Assembly (NCBI RefSeq): GCF_013302895.1
Contig: NZ_VJOK01000001.1
Location: 3,691,466-3,736,347 of the forward strand
Direction of reading: 5' to 3'
Length of the DNA: 44,882 bases
From: Streptomyces albus subsp. chlorinus
GTDB taxonomy: Bacteria > Actinomycetota > Actinomycetes > Streptomycetales > Streptomycetaceae
Below are positions 17,141 to 25,540 of the stretch, in pieces; position 1 is the stretch's first letter; each line of letters begins with the position of its first letter. A program made the position numbers and the translations under genes. The notes under the pieces were generated by a model. It saw only the letters and a program-made list of their open reading frames with translations. It ran no database searches and was not told where the DNA came from.

Positions 17141-17166
17141 GGAATGTCCGGCCCGTAGGATCCGTT
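17141..17166 (+). promoter_or_regulatory. SigR-type promoter of trxBA
   Basis: GGAAT (17141-17145), an 18-bp spacer, then GTT (17164-17166). This is an exact match to the SigR consensus GGAAT-N18-GTT that drives the thiol-stress thioredoxin operon in Streptomyces. Transcription would start near 17172, leaving a leader of about 55 nt before the trxB GTG. It begins 18 bp after the rsmA stop. Confidence 0.85.
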
Positions 17167-17228
17167 GGACGGGGTGCAAGCCTCGGCAGAAGATCCCGGA
17201 TAGCAGTCGGCAGACAAGGAAGACTCCC

Positions 17229-18215
17229 GTGAGCGACGTCCGTAACGTCATCATCATCGGCTCGGGCCCGGCCGGATACACGGCAGCGCTCTACACCGCC
17301 CGCGCATCCCTGAAGCCGCTGGTGTTCGAGGGTTCCGTGACAGCGGGCGGCGCGCTGATGAACACCACCGAGGTCGAGAACTTCCCCGGCTTCCAGGAAG
17401 GCATCATGGGCCCGGAGCTCATGGAGAACATGCGGGCCCAGGCCGAGCGCTTCGGTGCGGAGCTGGTCGCGGACGACGTCACGGCCGTGGACCTGTCCGG
17501 CAAGGTGAAGACCGTGACGGACTCGGCCGGCACCGTCCACCGCGCCCGCACGGTGATCGTCGCGACCGGTTCCCAGCACCGCACGCTGGGCCTGCCGCAG
17601 GAGGAGGAGCTGTCCGGCCGGGGCGTCTCCTACTGCGCCACCTGTGACGGCTTCTTCTTCCGCGAGCAGCACATCGCCGTGGTCGGCGGTGGGGACACCG
17701 CCATGGAGGAGGCCACCTTCCTCTCCCGCTTCGCGGCCTCGGTCACCGTGGTCCACCGCCGGGACACGCTCCGGGCCTCGAAGGCGATGCAGGAGCGGGC
17801 CTTCGCCGACCCGAAGATCTCCTTCGCCTGGAACAGCGAGGTCTCGGAGATCCACAGCAAGGACGGCAAGCTGTCCGGCCTGACGCTGCGCGACACCGAG
17901 ACCGGTGAGACCCGCGAGCTGGACGTGACCGGGCTGTTCGTCGCCATCGGCCACGACCCGCGCGTGGAGCTGTTCAAGGGGGTGCTGGACCTGGACGCGG
18001 ACGGCTACCTCAAGGTGGACGCGCCCTCGACCCGCACCAACATCCCCGGCGTCTTCGCAGCGGGCGATGTCGTGGACCACACCTACCGGCAGGCCATCAC
18101 CGCGGCGGGCACCGGCTGCTCCGCGGCGCTGGACGCCGAGCGTTTCCTCGCGGCGCTCACCGATGTGGACACCGAGGAGACCCCCGAGCCGGAGAAGACC
18201 GCGGCCGCCGCCTGA
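17229..18215 (+). CDS. trxB: Thioredoxin reductase
   Basis: Cytoplasmic FAD/NADPH flavoenzyme that reduces thioredoxin. The 328-aa length is typical. The N-terminal FAD site is GSGPAG (11-16), the redox pair is in C136-A-T-C139, the NADPH site is [10 protein letters not shown], and the C-terminal FAD motif is [13 protein letters not shown] 17229 follows GACAAGGAAGAC. A perfect SigR-type promoter lies upstream and trxA follows after 79 bp, so the pair forms the disulphide-stress thioredoxin system. The neighbouring sigM-rsmA locus may also sense redox state through the RsmA cluster, a plausible functional link but not shown by sequence. Confidence 0.96.
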   Translation: MSDVRNVIIIGSGPAGYTAALYTARASLKPLVFEGSVTAGGALMNTTEVENFPGFQEGIMGPELMENMRAQAERFGAELVADDVTAVDLSGKVKTVTDSAGTVHRARTVIVATGSQHRTLGLPQEEELSGRGVSYCATCDGFFFREQHIAVVGGGDTAMEEATFLSRFAASVTVVHRRDTLRASKAMQERAFADPKISFAWNSEVSEIHSKDGKLSGLTLRDTETGETRELDVTGLFVAIGHDPRVELFKGVLDLDADGYLKVDAPSTRTNIPGVFAAGDVVDHTYRQAITAAGTGCSAALDAERFLAALTDVDTEETPEPEKTAAAA

Positions 18216-18294
18216 GAGACCGCCCCCGCACTCCCCTTCCGCCAGTTCCCACCCGACCCGACCCCGCAGTCAACACAGAATGAGGAGAAGCACC

Positions 18295-18624
18295 ATGGCC
18301 GGTGCCACCGTGACCGCGACCGACGCCGACTTCGATGACGTCGTCCTCAAGAGCGACAAGCCCGTGCTGGTCGACTTCTGGGCGGCCTGGTGCGGCCCGT
18401 GCCGTCAGATCGCCCCCTCGCTGGAGGCCATCGCCGCCGAGCACGCCGACAAGCTGACCGTCGTGAAGCTCAACATCGACGAGAACCCGGGCGTCGCCGC
18501 CAAGTACGGCATCATGTCGATCCCGACCATGAACGTCTACCAGGGCGGTGAGGTCATCAAGACCATCGTCGGCGCCAAGCCGAAGGCCGCCATCGAGCGG
18601 GACCTCGCCGAGTTCCTCGGCTGA
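18295..18624 (+). CDS. trxA: Thioredoxin
   Basis: Small cytoplasmic dithiol protein (109 aa) that reduces protein disulphides and is recycled by TrxB. The active site is W32-C33-G34-P35-C36, and the cis-proline segment is MSIPTMNVYQGGE. ATG 18295 is preceded by GAGGAGAAGCACC, an excellent ribosome site; the longer open frame upstream runs back into trxB in another frame and is not coding. It is the second gene of the SigR-driven operon, which probably ends at the parS-centred palindrome 32 bp downstream. Confidence 0.96.
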   Translation: MAGATVTATDADFDDVVLKSDKPVLVDFWAAWCGPCRQIAPSLEAIAAEHADKLTVVKLNIDENPGVAAKYGIMSIPTMNVYQGGEVIKTIVGAKPKAAIERDLAEFLG

Positions 18625-18656
18625 GCCCCCCTCTCGACCCCCCGCCCGCAGGGCAC

Positions 18657-18694
18657 CGAAGGGGCGCGGTTTCACGTGAAACCGCGCCCCTTCG
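18657..18694. terminator. parS: 38-bp perfect palindrome with parS at its centre; probable bidirectional terminator
   Basis: Both arms are perfectly complementary over 19 bp, and the middle 14 bp (18669-18682) are a perfect parS, GTTTCACGTGAAAC. The outer arms add CGAAGGGGCGCG. It lies between the convergent trxA and GNAT genes, where a two-way terminator is expected. RNA from either strand would fold into a very stable hairpin with the parS CACGTG at the tip. parS identity is certain; terminator function is inferred. Confidence 0.85.
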
Positions 18695-18800
18695 TCATGC
18701 CGCTCCCTCACTCAGACCGCTCCCGCACCAAGCTGCCCCTCCGTCACGCCACTTCTTCGTCCGACCGCTCCGTCCTCCCACGGCCCCTTCGTCAGGCCCG

Positions 18801-19421
18801 TCACAGCGGGCGGAGCGCCGGCTCCTTGCTGTGCACCTTGCCCAGCAGCTGGTCCAGCGCGCGTTCCATGTCCTGCCGCCAGGAGACGGTGGAGCGCAGC
18901 TCCAGCCGCAACCGGGGGTAGCGGGGGTGGGGGCGGACGGTCTTGAAGCCGACGGCCAGCAGATGGTCGGCGGGCAGCAGACAGGCGGGCCCGCCCCACT
19001 GGCTGTCGCCGAAAGCCTCCACCGCCTTGAACCCCCGCTGCAGCAGATCCTTCGCCACCGTCTGCACGATCACCCGCCCGATCCCCTGGCCCTGGTACTC
19101 GGGCAGCAGATACGCCGTCATCAGCTGCACGGCGTCGGGGGAGACGGGGCTGGTGGGGAAGGCGAAGGAGCGCGGCACATACGCGGGCGGCGCGTAGAGC
19201 ACATAGCCGACCGGCACGTCGTCCACATAGACGACTCGTCCGCAGGAGCCCCACTCCAGCAGGACGGCCGAGATCCAGGACTCCTTCTCCAGGTCCGGCC
19301 GCCCGGTTCCGGCCGCCTCCTCGTCGCTGACCGGGCCCAACTCCCAGAAGGCGCAGGCACGGCAGCGCTCCGGCAGGTCCGCGAGATTGTCCAGCGTGAG
19401 CGGAACGAGCTGTCGCCCCAT
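18801..19421 (-). CDS. GNAT family N-acetyltransferase
   Basis: Acetyl-CoA-dependent acyltransferase of unknown substrate, 206 aa from ATG 19421. The acetyl-CoA loop is QGQGIGRVIVQTVAKDL, preceded by the strand QLMTAYLLPEY. An early cysteine pair (RCRACAFWEL) is characteristic of this Streptomyces subgroup. In-frame ATGs also exist at 19430 and 19439; 19421 (protein begins MGRQLVPLTL) was preferred because the conserved sequence starts there. All three candidates lie in or beside a 19-bp-arm inverted repeat and none has a clear ribosome site, so translation may be inefficient or structure-controlled. It lies 68 bp downstream of parB on the same strand and converges on trxA. Confidence 0.87.
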   Translation of the reverse strand: MGRQLVPLTLDNLADLPERCRACAFWELGPVSDEEAAGTGRPDLEKESWISAVLLEWGSCGRVVYVDDVPVGYVLYAPPAYVPRSFAFPTSPVSPDAVQLMTAYLLPEYQGQGIGRVIVQTVAKDLLQRGFKAVEAFGDSQWGGPACLLPADHLLAVGFKTVRPHPRYPRLRLELRSTVSWRQDMERALDQLLGKVHSKEPALRPL

Positions 19422-19454
19422 GGCAGACATCGTAACCATGGGGCGACAGCTCGT
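19405..19454. repeat. Inverted repeat spanning the GNAT start codon
   Basis: Two perfect 19-bp arms (19405-19423 and 19436-19454; left arm ACGAGCTGTCGCCCCATGG) separated by 12 bp. On the minus strand the second arm contains the ATG and first codons of the GNAT gene. It could terminate parAB transcripts or hide the GNAT start in a hairpin. Confidence 0.85.
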
Positions 19455-19489
19455 CGGTGTGATTCTTCTGTTGTGAGGGGTGCTGCCGC

Positions 19490-20677
19490 CTAGTCGGCGT
19501 CCTCGGTCCCGTCGTCGGTCCCGTCGCCGGCGTCACCCTCCGCGAGCTTCTGCTGGAGCACTCGGCCCTCCCCCGGAGCGAACTGCCCCAGGATCCGCTC
19601 CAGGTCCTCCATGGAGGCGAACTCGACGACGATCTTGCCCTTCTTCTGCCCCAGGTCGACCTTCACCCGGGTCTCGAAGCGGTCCGAGAGCCGCCCCGCC
19701 AGATGGTTGAGCGCCGGGGAGACCCGCGCGCCGGCCCGGGGGCCCTTGGGCTTGGTGCGGCCCTGGGGCTTGCCGTTCATCAGCGTGACGATCTCCTCGA
19801 CCGCCCGTACCGACAGCCCCTCGGCCACGATGCGGTGGGCGAGCTTGTCCTGCTCCTCGCCGTCCTCCACCGACAGCAGCGCCCGTGCGTGCCCGGCGGA
19901 GAGCACTCCGGCCGCGACCCTCCGCTGGACGGCGGGGGAGAGCCGCAGCAGCCGCAGCGTGTTGGTCACCTGCGGACGGGACCGGCCGATGCGATCCGCC
20001 AGCTCGTCATGGGTGCAGTTGAAGTCCTTGAGGAGCTGGTCGTAGGCGGCCGCCTCTTCCAGCGGGTTGAGCTGGGCCCGGTGGAGGTTCTCCAGAAGGG
20101 CGTCCAGCAGCAGCTTCTCGTCCTCGGTGGCCCGGACGATGGCCGGGATCCGCTCCAGCCCCGCCTCACGGCAGGCCCGCCAGCGGCGCTCACCCATGAT
20201 CAGCTCGAAGCTGCCGGCCTTGAGCTCACGGACGACCACCGGCTGGAGGAGGCCGACTTCCTTGATGGAGGTGACCAGTTCGGCGAGGGCGTCCTCGTCG
20301 AAGACCTCACGGGGCTGACGCGGGTTCGGAGTGATCGCGTCCAGCGGCACCTCGGCGAAGAAGGCGCCCGCCACCTCACCGGCGGCCCCCTCCTGCTCCG
20401 GAGCGGCCTCCGGCTCCGAGGGCTCCTCGGTTTCACGTGAAACCGGGGCCTCATCCGCCCGCTGCGTGAGTCCGGCGACCTTGGCAGCCGCCACGCCGCG
20501 TGCCCCCTGGTCCGGGGAGAGCAGGGGAACCGCGGTGGGAGAGGCCGAGCCCCCGGTGACGCTCGGCTGCCGACGCTCGGCCCCGTTCTCCGTGGACTCA
20601 GCGGCCTCCGAACCGGCCGGAGCCGCCGGAATCAGCGCACCGAGCCCCCGCCCCAGGCCCCTACGTCGCTCGCTCAC
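19490..20677 (-). CDS. parB: Chromosome partition protein ParB
   Basis: CTP-dependent clamp that loads on parS and compacts the origin region for segregation, 395 aa. The N-terminus has the ParA-stimulating type of motif ([14 protein letters not shown]). A 75-residue variable linker includes V79-S-R-E-T83 encoded by an internal parS. The CTP-binding ParB/Srx domain shows [10 protein letters not shown] and [13 protein letters not shown]. The helix-turn-helix region has [21 protein letters not shown], and the C-terminal dimer region follows [15 protein letters not shown]. The start is GTG 20677 behind GGAGGGGACTCA. Its GTGA overlaps the parA stop, so parA and parB are coupled. The window holds seven perfect target sites. 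Confidence 0.97.
   Translation of the reverse strand: MSERRRGLGRGLGALIPAAPAGSEAAESTENGAERRQPSVTGGSASPTAVPLLSPDQGARGVAAAKVAGLTQRADEAPVSRETEEPSEPEAAPEQEGAAGEVAGAFFAEVPLDAITPNPRQPREVFDEDALAELVTSIKEVGLLQPVVVRELKAGSFELIMGERRWRACREAGLERIPAIVRATEDEKLLLDALLENLHRAQLNPLEEAAAYDQLLKDFNCTHDELADRIGRSRPQVTNTLRLLRLSPAVQRRVAAGVLSAGHARALLSVEDGEEQDKLAHRIVAEGLSVRAVEEIVTLMNGKPQGRTKPKGPRAGARVSPALNHLAGRLSDRFETRVKVDLGQKKGKIVVEFASMEDLERILGQFAPGEGRVLQQKLAEGDAGDGTDDGTEDAD
20430..20443. promoter_or_regulatory. parS: parS inside parB
   Basis: Perfect GTTTCACGTGAAAC in the parB linker, read as V-S-R-E-T; the palindrome extends to 18 bp. Spreading from here could affect parB's own transcription. Confidence 0.95.
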
Positions 20678-21858
20678 TGAGTCCCCTCCGCCATGCCACT
20701 GTGCTGCTGTGCTTGGTGCACCTGCTGTGCCTGCTGAACTTGCTGCGCCTGCTGGACCTCTTGTGCCTGCTGCGCTTGCTGAATCTGCTGTGCTTGCTGT
20801 GCTTGCTGTGCTTGCTGCGCCTGCTGGACGTGCGGGTCCCGCAGGGCGATTTCCCGCGCCGCCTCCAGGTAGGAGAGCGAACCGCTGGAACCAGGATCGT
20901 AAGTCAGCACCGTCTGGCCGTAGCTGGGGGCCTCCGAGATACGCACCGACCGCGGGATGTTGGTCCGCAGCACCTCCTTGCCGAAGTGGCCGCGCACCTC
21001 CTCGGCCACCTGCGACGCCAGCCTGGTGCGGCCGTCGTACATGGTCAGGATGATGGTCGAGACATGCAGCCGGGGATTGAGATGCCCCTTCACCAGCTCG
21101 ACATTGCGCAGCAGTTGACCCAGCCCCTCCAGCGCGTAGTACTCGCACTGAATGGGGATCAGCACCTCCGCGCCGGCCACCAGGGCGTTGACCGTCAACA
21201 GGCCGAGGGAGGGCGGGCAGTCGATGAGGATGTAGTCCAGCGGCTGGTCGTAGGCTTCCAGAGCGCGCTGAAGGCGGCTCTCCCGCGCGACCAGCGACAC
21301 GAGTTCGATCTCCGCACCGGCGAGATCGATGGTCGCAGGCGCGCAGAAGAGCCCCTCCACGTCCCGCACCGGCTGGACGACCTCCGAGAGCGGCTTGCTC
21401 TCCACCAGGACGTCGTAGATCGACGGGACTTCGGCGTGGTGGTCCACACCCAGCGCCGTCGACGCGTTGCCCTGCGGGTCGAGGTCGACGACCAGGACGC
21501 GGGCCCCGTGCAGGGCCAGCGACGCGGCGAGGTTCACGGTCGTCGTGGTCTTGCCGACTCCGCCCTTCTGGTTGGCGACAACCATGACCCGGGTCCGGGC
21601 GGGCCTGGGCAGGCCCTCCCCGGCACGGTTCATCGCCTCGACCGCCTGCTGGGCGGCCCGGCCGATCGGTGTGTCATCCATGGGCGGTGGCGTCTCACGT
21701 GCCACGTCACCGCGGGGAGCGACCCCACCCGCGCTGGTATCCCCTGGTTCTGTCCGGGGACCGGGGACCGGGTCGGCCATCGGTCCCGCGATGTTGGCGT
21801 CGGACCGCAACGGTTCACTCTCCTCACCATCAGGCTCGCTATGAACAGAGCCTCCCAT
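20674..21858 (-). CDS. parA: Chromosome partition ATPase ParA with Gln-rich C-terminal tail
   Basis: Walker-type ATPase that positions ParB-parS complexes, 394 aa. The deviant Walker A is [10 protein letters not shown] (98-104 onward), followed by [10 protein letters not shown] and the Walker B region [13 protein letters not shown] Pro-rich N-terminus of about 90 residues precedes the ATPase, as in other Streptomyces ParA. The last 50 residues (DNA 20677-20826) are a Gln-Gln-Ala repeat tail, which looks lineage-specific. ATG 21858 ([10 protein letters not shown]) is the preferred start, but its ribosome site is poor and the frame stays open to ATG 22020, which would put a parS in the coding region as F-H-V-K. 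The stop overlaps parB by GTGA. Confidence 0.94.
   Translation of the reverse strand: MGGSVHSEPDGEESEPLRSDANIAGPMADPVPGPRTEPGDTSAGGVAPRGDVARETPPPMDDTPIGRAAQQAVEAMNRAGEGLPRPARTRVMVVANQKGGVGKTTTTVNLAASLALHGARVLVVDLDPQGNASTALGVDHHAEVPSIYDVLVESKPLSEVVQPVRDVEGLFCAPATIDLAGAEIELVSLVARESRLQRALEAYDQPLDYILIDCPPSLGLLTVNALVAGAEVLIPIQCEYYALEGLGQLLRNVELVKGHLNPRLHVSTIILTMYDGRTRLASQVAEEVRGHFGKEVLRTNIPRSVRISEAPSYGQTVLTYDPGSSGSLSYLEAAREIALRDPHVQQAQQAQQAQQAQQIQQAQQAQEVQQAQQVQQAQQVHQAQQHSGMAEGTQ
21692..21705. other. Degenerate parS relic inside parA
   Basis: The plus strand reads GTCTCACGTGCCAC, three mismatches from parS with the CACGTG core intact. In the parA frame it reads V-A-R-E-T, one residue from the V-S-R-E-T that a perfect parS encodes elsewhere in the window. 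Probably a decayed site; ParB affinity is unknown. Confidence 0.5.
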
Positions 21859-21995
21859 GCTTTCGGTGTCGCGAACCAGCGAACCCCGCTCAGTTGTGGA
21901 GGAATCCACGGCCGAGCGGGGCTCAGGGGCGGTCCGGCCACGCGCACCAGCGGCAGCGCGGCCTCGATTGATGATTCCGTGCAACAGAGAGCGGC

Positions 21996-22009
21996 GTTTC
22001 ACGTGAAAC
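21996..22009. promoter_or_regulatory. parS: parS upstream of parA
   Basis: Perfect GTTTCACGTGAAAC 138 bp upstream of the preferred parA start, in the 438-bp parA-rsmG gap, so ParB binding could autoregulate parAB. Confidence 0.95.
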
Positions 22010-22217
22010 ACGATGCACACGCCCCCGACGGGGACCGCCGCGACACTCCGCGCCAGGGTGCCTCAAGCGTTTTTATGGAGTAACCGAATCAGCGTTTCAA
22101 CCGCCCTCGGCCTCCCCGCCCTCTGCCGGAAACCCGCCGGGCGGGCACCCGCCCTCGGGTACCCGCCCGTACGTCCGCCCGGTTCCGGAACGCTGTCCGT
22201 CCCGGTTCGCGACGCCC

Positions 22218-22280
22218 TTCCGCTCAGGCGACTCAGCCTTTCCTTCAGCCGCCTCAGCCTTCCGCTCAGGCGGCTCAGCC
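22218..22280. repeat. Three 21-bp tandem repeats downstream of rsmG
   Basis: Units at 22218-22238, 22239-22259 and 22260-22280; the first and third (TTCCGCTCAGGCGRCTCAGCC) differ at one base, the middle one is more diverged. A weaker fourth may follow to 22301. They lie just beyond the rsmG stop in the rsmG-parA gap. The rest of the gap holds parS and no other recognisable element. Confidence 0.75.
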
Positions 22281-22296
22281 TGCCGTCCAAGCGGCG

Positions 22297-23061
22297 TCAG
22301 CGCCTCCGACGGCCGCTCCGCGCCGAGCGACCGCCCGCCCGGGCCGCCTTCTCGGCCTTGGCCCGCCGCGCCGCGAACCGCACACCGCCGGGGCTCTCCC
22401 CGACCCGGGCCCGCACGATCGTCGAGGGCGGATCCACCACGTCCCGGCCGATCTGCTCGACGGTGGTCTCGACGACGCCCAGCTTGTGCAGTGCGTCCCG
22501 TGCGGCGCGGACCTCGTCCTCGGCGGTGTCGCCCTTGAGCGCCACCATCTCGCCGTACGGCCGCAGCAGCGGAACGCCCCAGCCGGCCAGCCGGTCCAGG
22601 GGCGCCACCGCGCGGGCGGTCACCACGTGCACCGGCGGCAGCGAGCCGAGCATCTCCTCGGCCCTGCCCCGCCGCACCGTCACATGGTCCAGCCCCAGCA
22701 GCTCGACGACCTCCTGGAGGAAGGTCGTCCGGCGCAGCAGCGGCTCCAGCAGCGTGATCTCCAGGTCCGGCCGCACCAGCGCCAGCGGAATGCCCGGCAG
22801 CCCGGCGCCCGAGCCCACATCGCACACGGAGACGCCCTCGGGAACCACCTCGGACAGCACCACGCAGTTCAGCAGATGCCGCTCCCACAACCGGGGCACC
22901 TCGCGCGGACCGAGCAGCCCGCGCCGTACCCCGGCATCCGCCAGCAGCTCGGCGTACCGTTCCACCGCGGGAAGACTGTCCCCGAACGCCTTGTGCGCCG
23001 CTTCGGGAGCGGGTGGCAGCTCCGCCGCCGGCTCCCGGGGCTCCCCCACCTCGCGGGTCAC
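22297..23061 (-). CDS. rsmG: 16S rRNA (guanine-527-N7) methyltransferase RsmG
   Basis: S-adenosylmethionine-dependent enzyme that methylates G527 of 16S rRNA; its loss gives low-level streptomycin resistance in Streptomyces. The 254-aa protein has the SAM motif DVGSGAGLPGIPLALVRP, then LLEPLLRRTTFLQEV and VVTARAVAPLDRL, all hallmarks of GidB/RsmG. The C-terminus ends in an Arg/Lys/Ala-rich tail (GGRSARSGRRRR) beyond the usual fold. The start is GTG 23061, overlapping the jag stop as GTGA, so it is the last gene of the coupled rpmH-to-rsmG cluster. Confidence 0.96.
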   Translation of the reverse strand: MTREVGEPREPAAELPPAPEAAHKAFGDSLPAVERYAELLADAGVRRGLLGPREVPRLWERHLLNCVVLSEVVPEGVSVCDVGSGAGLPGIPLALVRPDLEITLLEPLLRRTTFLQEVVELLGLDHVTVRRGRAEEMLGSLPPVHVVTARAVAPLDRLAGWGVPLLRPYGEMVALKGDTAEDEVRAARDALHKLGVVETTVEQIGRDVVDPPSTIVRARVGESPGGVRFAARRAKAEKAARAGGRSARSGRRRR

Positions 23062-23600
23062 GGGAGGACGACCACGCAGCGCTGCGGCTCCTCGCCCTCG
23101 GACTCGCTGCGCAGCCCGGCGGCCTTCACCGCGTCGTGCACGACCTTGCGCTCGAAGGGCGTCATCGGGCGCAGCTTCACCGGTTCGCCGGAGCCCTTCG
23201 CCTCCTGGGCCGCCTTGGCGCCCAGCTCCGCCAGCTCCTCGCGCTTGCGCGCCCGGAACCCGGCGATGTCCAGCATGAGCCTGCTGCGGTCACCGGTCTC
23301 GCGGTGCACCGCCAGCCGGGTCAGCTCCTGGAGGGCCTCCAGTACCTCGCCGTCCCTGCCGACCAGCTTCTGCAGGTCACGGGAGGTGCCCTCGCTGATG
23401 ATGGACACCACGGCACGGTCGGCCTCGACGTCCATGTCGATGTCGCCGTCCAGGTCGGCGATATCGAGCAGTCCCTCGAGGTAGTCGGCCGCGATCTCCC
23501 CCTCCTGTTCGAGGCGGGTCAGGCTGTCGGTGTCGGTGTCGGCTTCGGTGCCCTCGGGGGCAGTCGTGTCCGTCACGGCGGGGACTCCTTCGGTGCTCAC
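23058..23600 (-). CDS. jag: Jag/KhpB family RNA-binding protein (KH-R3H)
   Basis: Cytoplasmic RNA-binding protein, 180 aa. A KH domain (around [20 protein letters not shown]) is followed by an R3H domain ([21 protein letters not shown]). The first 30 residues are acidic and Thr/Asp-rich. The extended Jag-N domain of firmicute proteins is absent, as usual in actinobacteria. The start is GTG 23600, overlapping the yidC stop by GTGA; its own stop overlaps the rsmG start the same way. Firmicute homologues act with KhpA in cell-envelope control; the target RNAs in Streptomyces are unknown. Confidence 0.94.
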   Translation of the reverse strand: MSTEGVPAVTDTTAPEGTEADTDTDSLTRLEQEGEIAADYLEGLLDIADLDGDIDMDVEADRAVVSIISEGTSRDLQKLVGRDGEVLEALQELTRLAVHRETGDRSRLMLDIAGFRARKREELAELGAKAAQEAKGSGEPVKLRPMTPFERKVVHDAVKAAGLRSESEGEEPQRCVVVLP

Positions 23601-24796
23601 TTCTTGGAGGGGTGCTTGGGACGCTGCGGCCCCTTGCGCTGCTGCCCGGCCTTCTTCTGGCCCGACTTGGCCTGCCCGGATTTGCTCTGGCCGCTCTTCT
23701 GACCGCTCTTCTGGCCGCCCTTCTGACCGGCCTGGCCGGAACGGCCCGGCTCCCCGCTCTCACCGGAGGCCCCGTTCTGCTTCTGCGCGTCCTTCGGACC
23801 GTCCTTCTGGAGGGACGTGGCGGCGGGGGCGGAACCGGTCTTCTTGGCGCCCGGGGCCACCGGGCCGCCGCTCTGGCGCTTGGCCTTCGGCTGCCGCTTG
23901 GGCTGCTGACGCCGGGCCCGGGCCGCCTCGACGGCCTCCCGCGCCTCGACCTCCTTCGGGTCCTCCTTCAGCTTGCCCTTGGCGCGCAGCTTCTCCTGGC
24001 GCTCCTGGAAGGCCCGGGAGCCGGGGGTCGGGTTCCGCTTGATGACGTACATCTGCTGGCCCATCGTCCACACGTTGGTGGTCAGCCAGTAGACGAGGAC
24101 GCCGACGGGGAAGTTGATGCCGAAGACGGCGAACATGAGGGGGAAGACGTACATCAGCATCTTCTGCTGCTGCATGAACGGCGTCTTCACCGTCAGGTCG
24201 ACGTTCTTGGTCATCAGCTGGCGCTGGGTGTAGAACTGCGACGCCGACATCAGAACGATCATGATGACCGTGACGATGCGGACATCGGTCAGCGAGGCGG
24301 CCAGCTCGTGGGCCTTGCCGGCGCTGTCCATGAACTTCGCCGCGATCGGCGCACCGAAGATCTTGGCGTTCCGGGCGCTGTCGACCTGGTCGGCGGTGAG
24401 CACACCCACCGGCTTGTTGCTGGCGATGTGGCTGAGGACGCGGAAGAGCGCGATGAAGAACGGCGACTGCGCCAGGATCGGCAGGCAGCTGGAGAGCGGG
24501 TTGGTACCCGTCTCCTTGTAGAGCTTCATCATCTCTTCGCTCTGGCGCTGCTTGTCGCTCTTGTAGCGCTCCTGGATCGCCTTCATCTTCGGCTGGAGCG
24601 CCTGCATGTTCCGGGTCGACTTGATCTGCTTCACGAAGAGCGGGATCAGGCAGATCCGGATCAGCACCACCAGGCAGAAGATGGACAGACCCCAGGCCCA
24701 ACCGCTGTCCTCGTCGAAGACCAGGCTGAACAGCGAATGGAACTGGACAATGATCCAGGAGACAGCGGTATAGAGAGGACTCAGGATCGTGTCCAC
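23597..24796 (-). CDS. yidC: Membrane protein insertase YidC
   Basis: Inserts and folds inner-membrane proteins with or without Sec, 399 aa. The N-terminus ([20 protein letters not shown]) leads into the Oxa1/YidC core. It has five hydrophobic segments and the hydrophilic-groove arginine region ([20 protein letters not shown]), as well as [20 protein letters not shown]. The C-terminal 110 residues are cytoplasmic, with repeated Gly-Gln-Lys-Ser-Gly-Gln runs, a basic tail expected to touch ribosomes. GTG 24796 follows AGGAG with 9-nt spacing and lies 4 bp after the yidD stop. Confidence 0.96.
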   Translation of the reverse strand: MDTILSPLYTAVSWIIVQFHSLFSLVFDEDSGWAWGLSIFCLVVLIRICLIPLFVKQIKSTRNMQALQPKMKAIQERYKSDKQRQSEEMMKLYKETGTNPLSSCLPILAQSPFFIALFRVLSHIASNKPVGVLTADQVDSARNAKIFGAPIAAKFMDSAGKAHELAASLTDVRIVTVIMIVLMSASQFYTQRQLMTKNVDLTVKTPFMQQQKMLMYVFPLMFAVFGINFPVGVLVYWLTTNVWTMGQQMYVIKRNPTPGSRAFQERQEKLRAKGKLKEDPKEVEAREAVEAARARRQQPKRQPKAKRQSGGPVAPGAKKTGSAPAATSLQKDGPKDAQKQNGASGESGEPGRSGQAGQKGGQKSGQKSGQSKSGQAKSGQKKAGQQRKGPQRPKHPSKK

Positions 24797-24800
24797 TTGA

Positions 24801-25091
24801 TCAGGCTCCTTGGGCGTTGGACTGGGTCCGGTGCTGCTGCCAGCGGGAGCGGATCCGCTGGTGCCATACCGGGTGCTTCCGGGCGGGGACATGGTCGACG
24901 CCACCGGGCGACCACGGATTGCAGCGCAGAATGCGCCAGGCCGTCAGTGCCGTCCCCTTCACAGCGCCATGACGGTGAATGGCCGTGTAGCCGTAATGGG
25001 AGCATGACGGGTAGTACCGGCACACCGGGCCGAGCATCGGACTGATCGTCCACTGGTACAGCTTGATCAACCACAGCAGCGGGTACTTCAC
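24801..25091 (-). CDS. yidD: Membrane protein insertion efficiency factor YidD
   Basis: Small 96-aa membrane-associated protein with the family signature [18 protein letters not shown] and [13 protein letters not shown]. It aids YidC-dependent insertion in E. coli. The start is GTG 25091, overlapping the rnpA stop by GTGA and preceded by GGGAGGGAGAGC. The last 20 residues are a variable hydrophilic tail. Position between rnpA and yidC is the usual bacterial arrangement. Confidence 0.95.
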   Translation of the reverse strand: MKYPLLWLIKLYQWTISPMLGPVCRYYPSCSHYGYTAIHRHGAVKGTALTAWRILRCNPWSPGGVDHVPARKHPVWHQRIRSRWQQHRTQSNAQGA

Positions 25092-25516
25092 GGGGCTCTC
25101 CCTCCCGGTGCACTGCCGGGATCAAGGGGGCTGGCCCCCTGGGCGGCAGATCGAGGGGACCCTTTGAGCAGCTTCCCCAGCGCGGCGTCCAGCTCGCGGA
25201 CCAGCTTGTCGTGGTCCGCCTCTCCCGCGCCGGGCAGCGCCCGTACGACAACCAGGCTACCTGCGGGCAGCCGGCACAGGCGGTCGCGCATCAGATGCCG
25301 CAGGCGCCGCTTCACACGGTTCCGGACCACGGCGTTGCCCACGGCCTTGCTCACGACGAAACCCGCACGCGTCGGGGGAACCTCTCCCCCCGACGCGTGC
25401 GGGTCCGTTCGACTGCGTAGGTGGACGACGAGAAGCGGGCGGCCCGCCCTGCGTCCTCGGCGTACCGCGGTCGCGAAGTCCTCGCGCCGCCTCAGCCGGT
25501 TCTCGGAAGGCAGCAC
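25088..25516 (-). CDS. rnpA: Ribonuclease P protein component
   Basis: Protein subunit of RNase P, which matures tRNA 5' ends together with the RNA subunit (not in this window). The 142-aa sequence starts [13 protein letters not shown] and has the RNR signature [14 protein letters not shown]. The C-terminal 30 residues are a Pro/Gly/Ala tail longer than in most bacteria. The start is GTG 25516, 24 bp after the rpmH stop, so it is cotranscribed with rpmH from the divergent promoter. Confidence 0.96.
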   Translation of the reverse strand: MLPSENRLRRREDFATAVRRGRRAGRPLLVVHLRSRTDPHASGGEVPPTRAGFVVSKAVGNAVVRNRVKRRLRHLMRDRLCRLPAGSLVVVRALPGAGEADHDKLVRELDAALGKLLKGSPRSAAQGASPLDPGSAPGGRAP

Positions 25517-25540
25517 GTCATGGACCTGTGGTCAGGCTGC

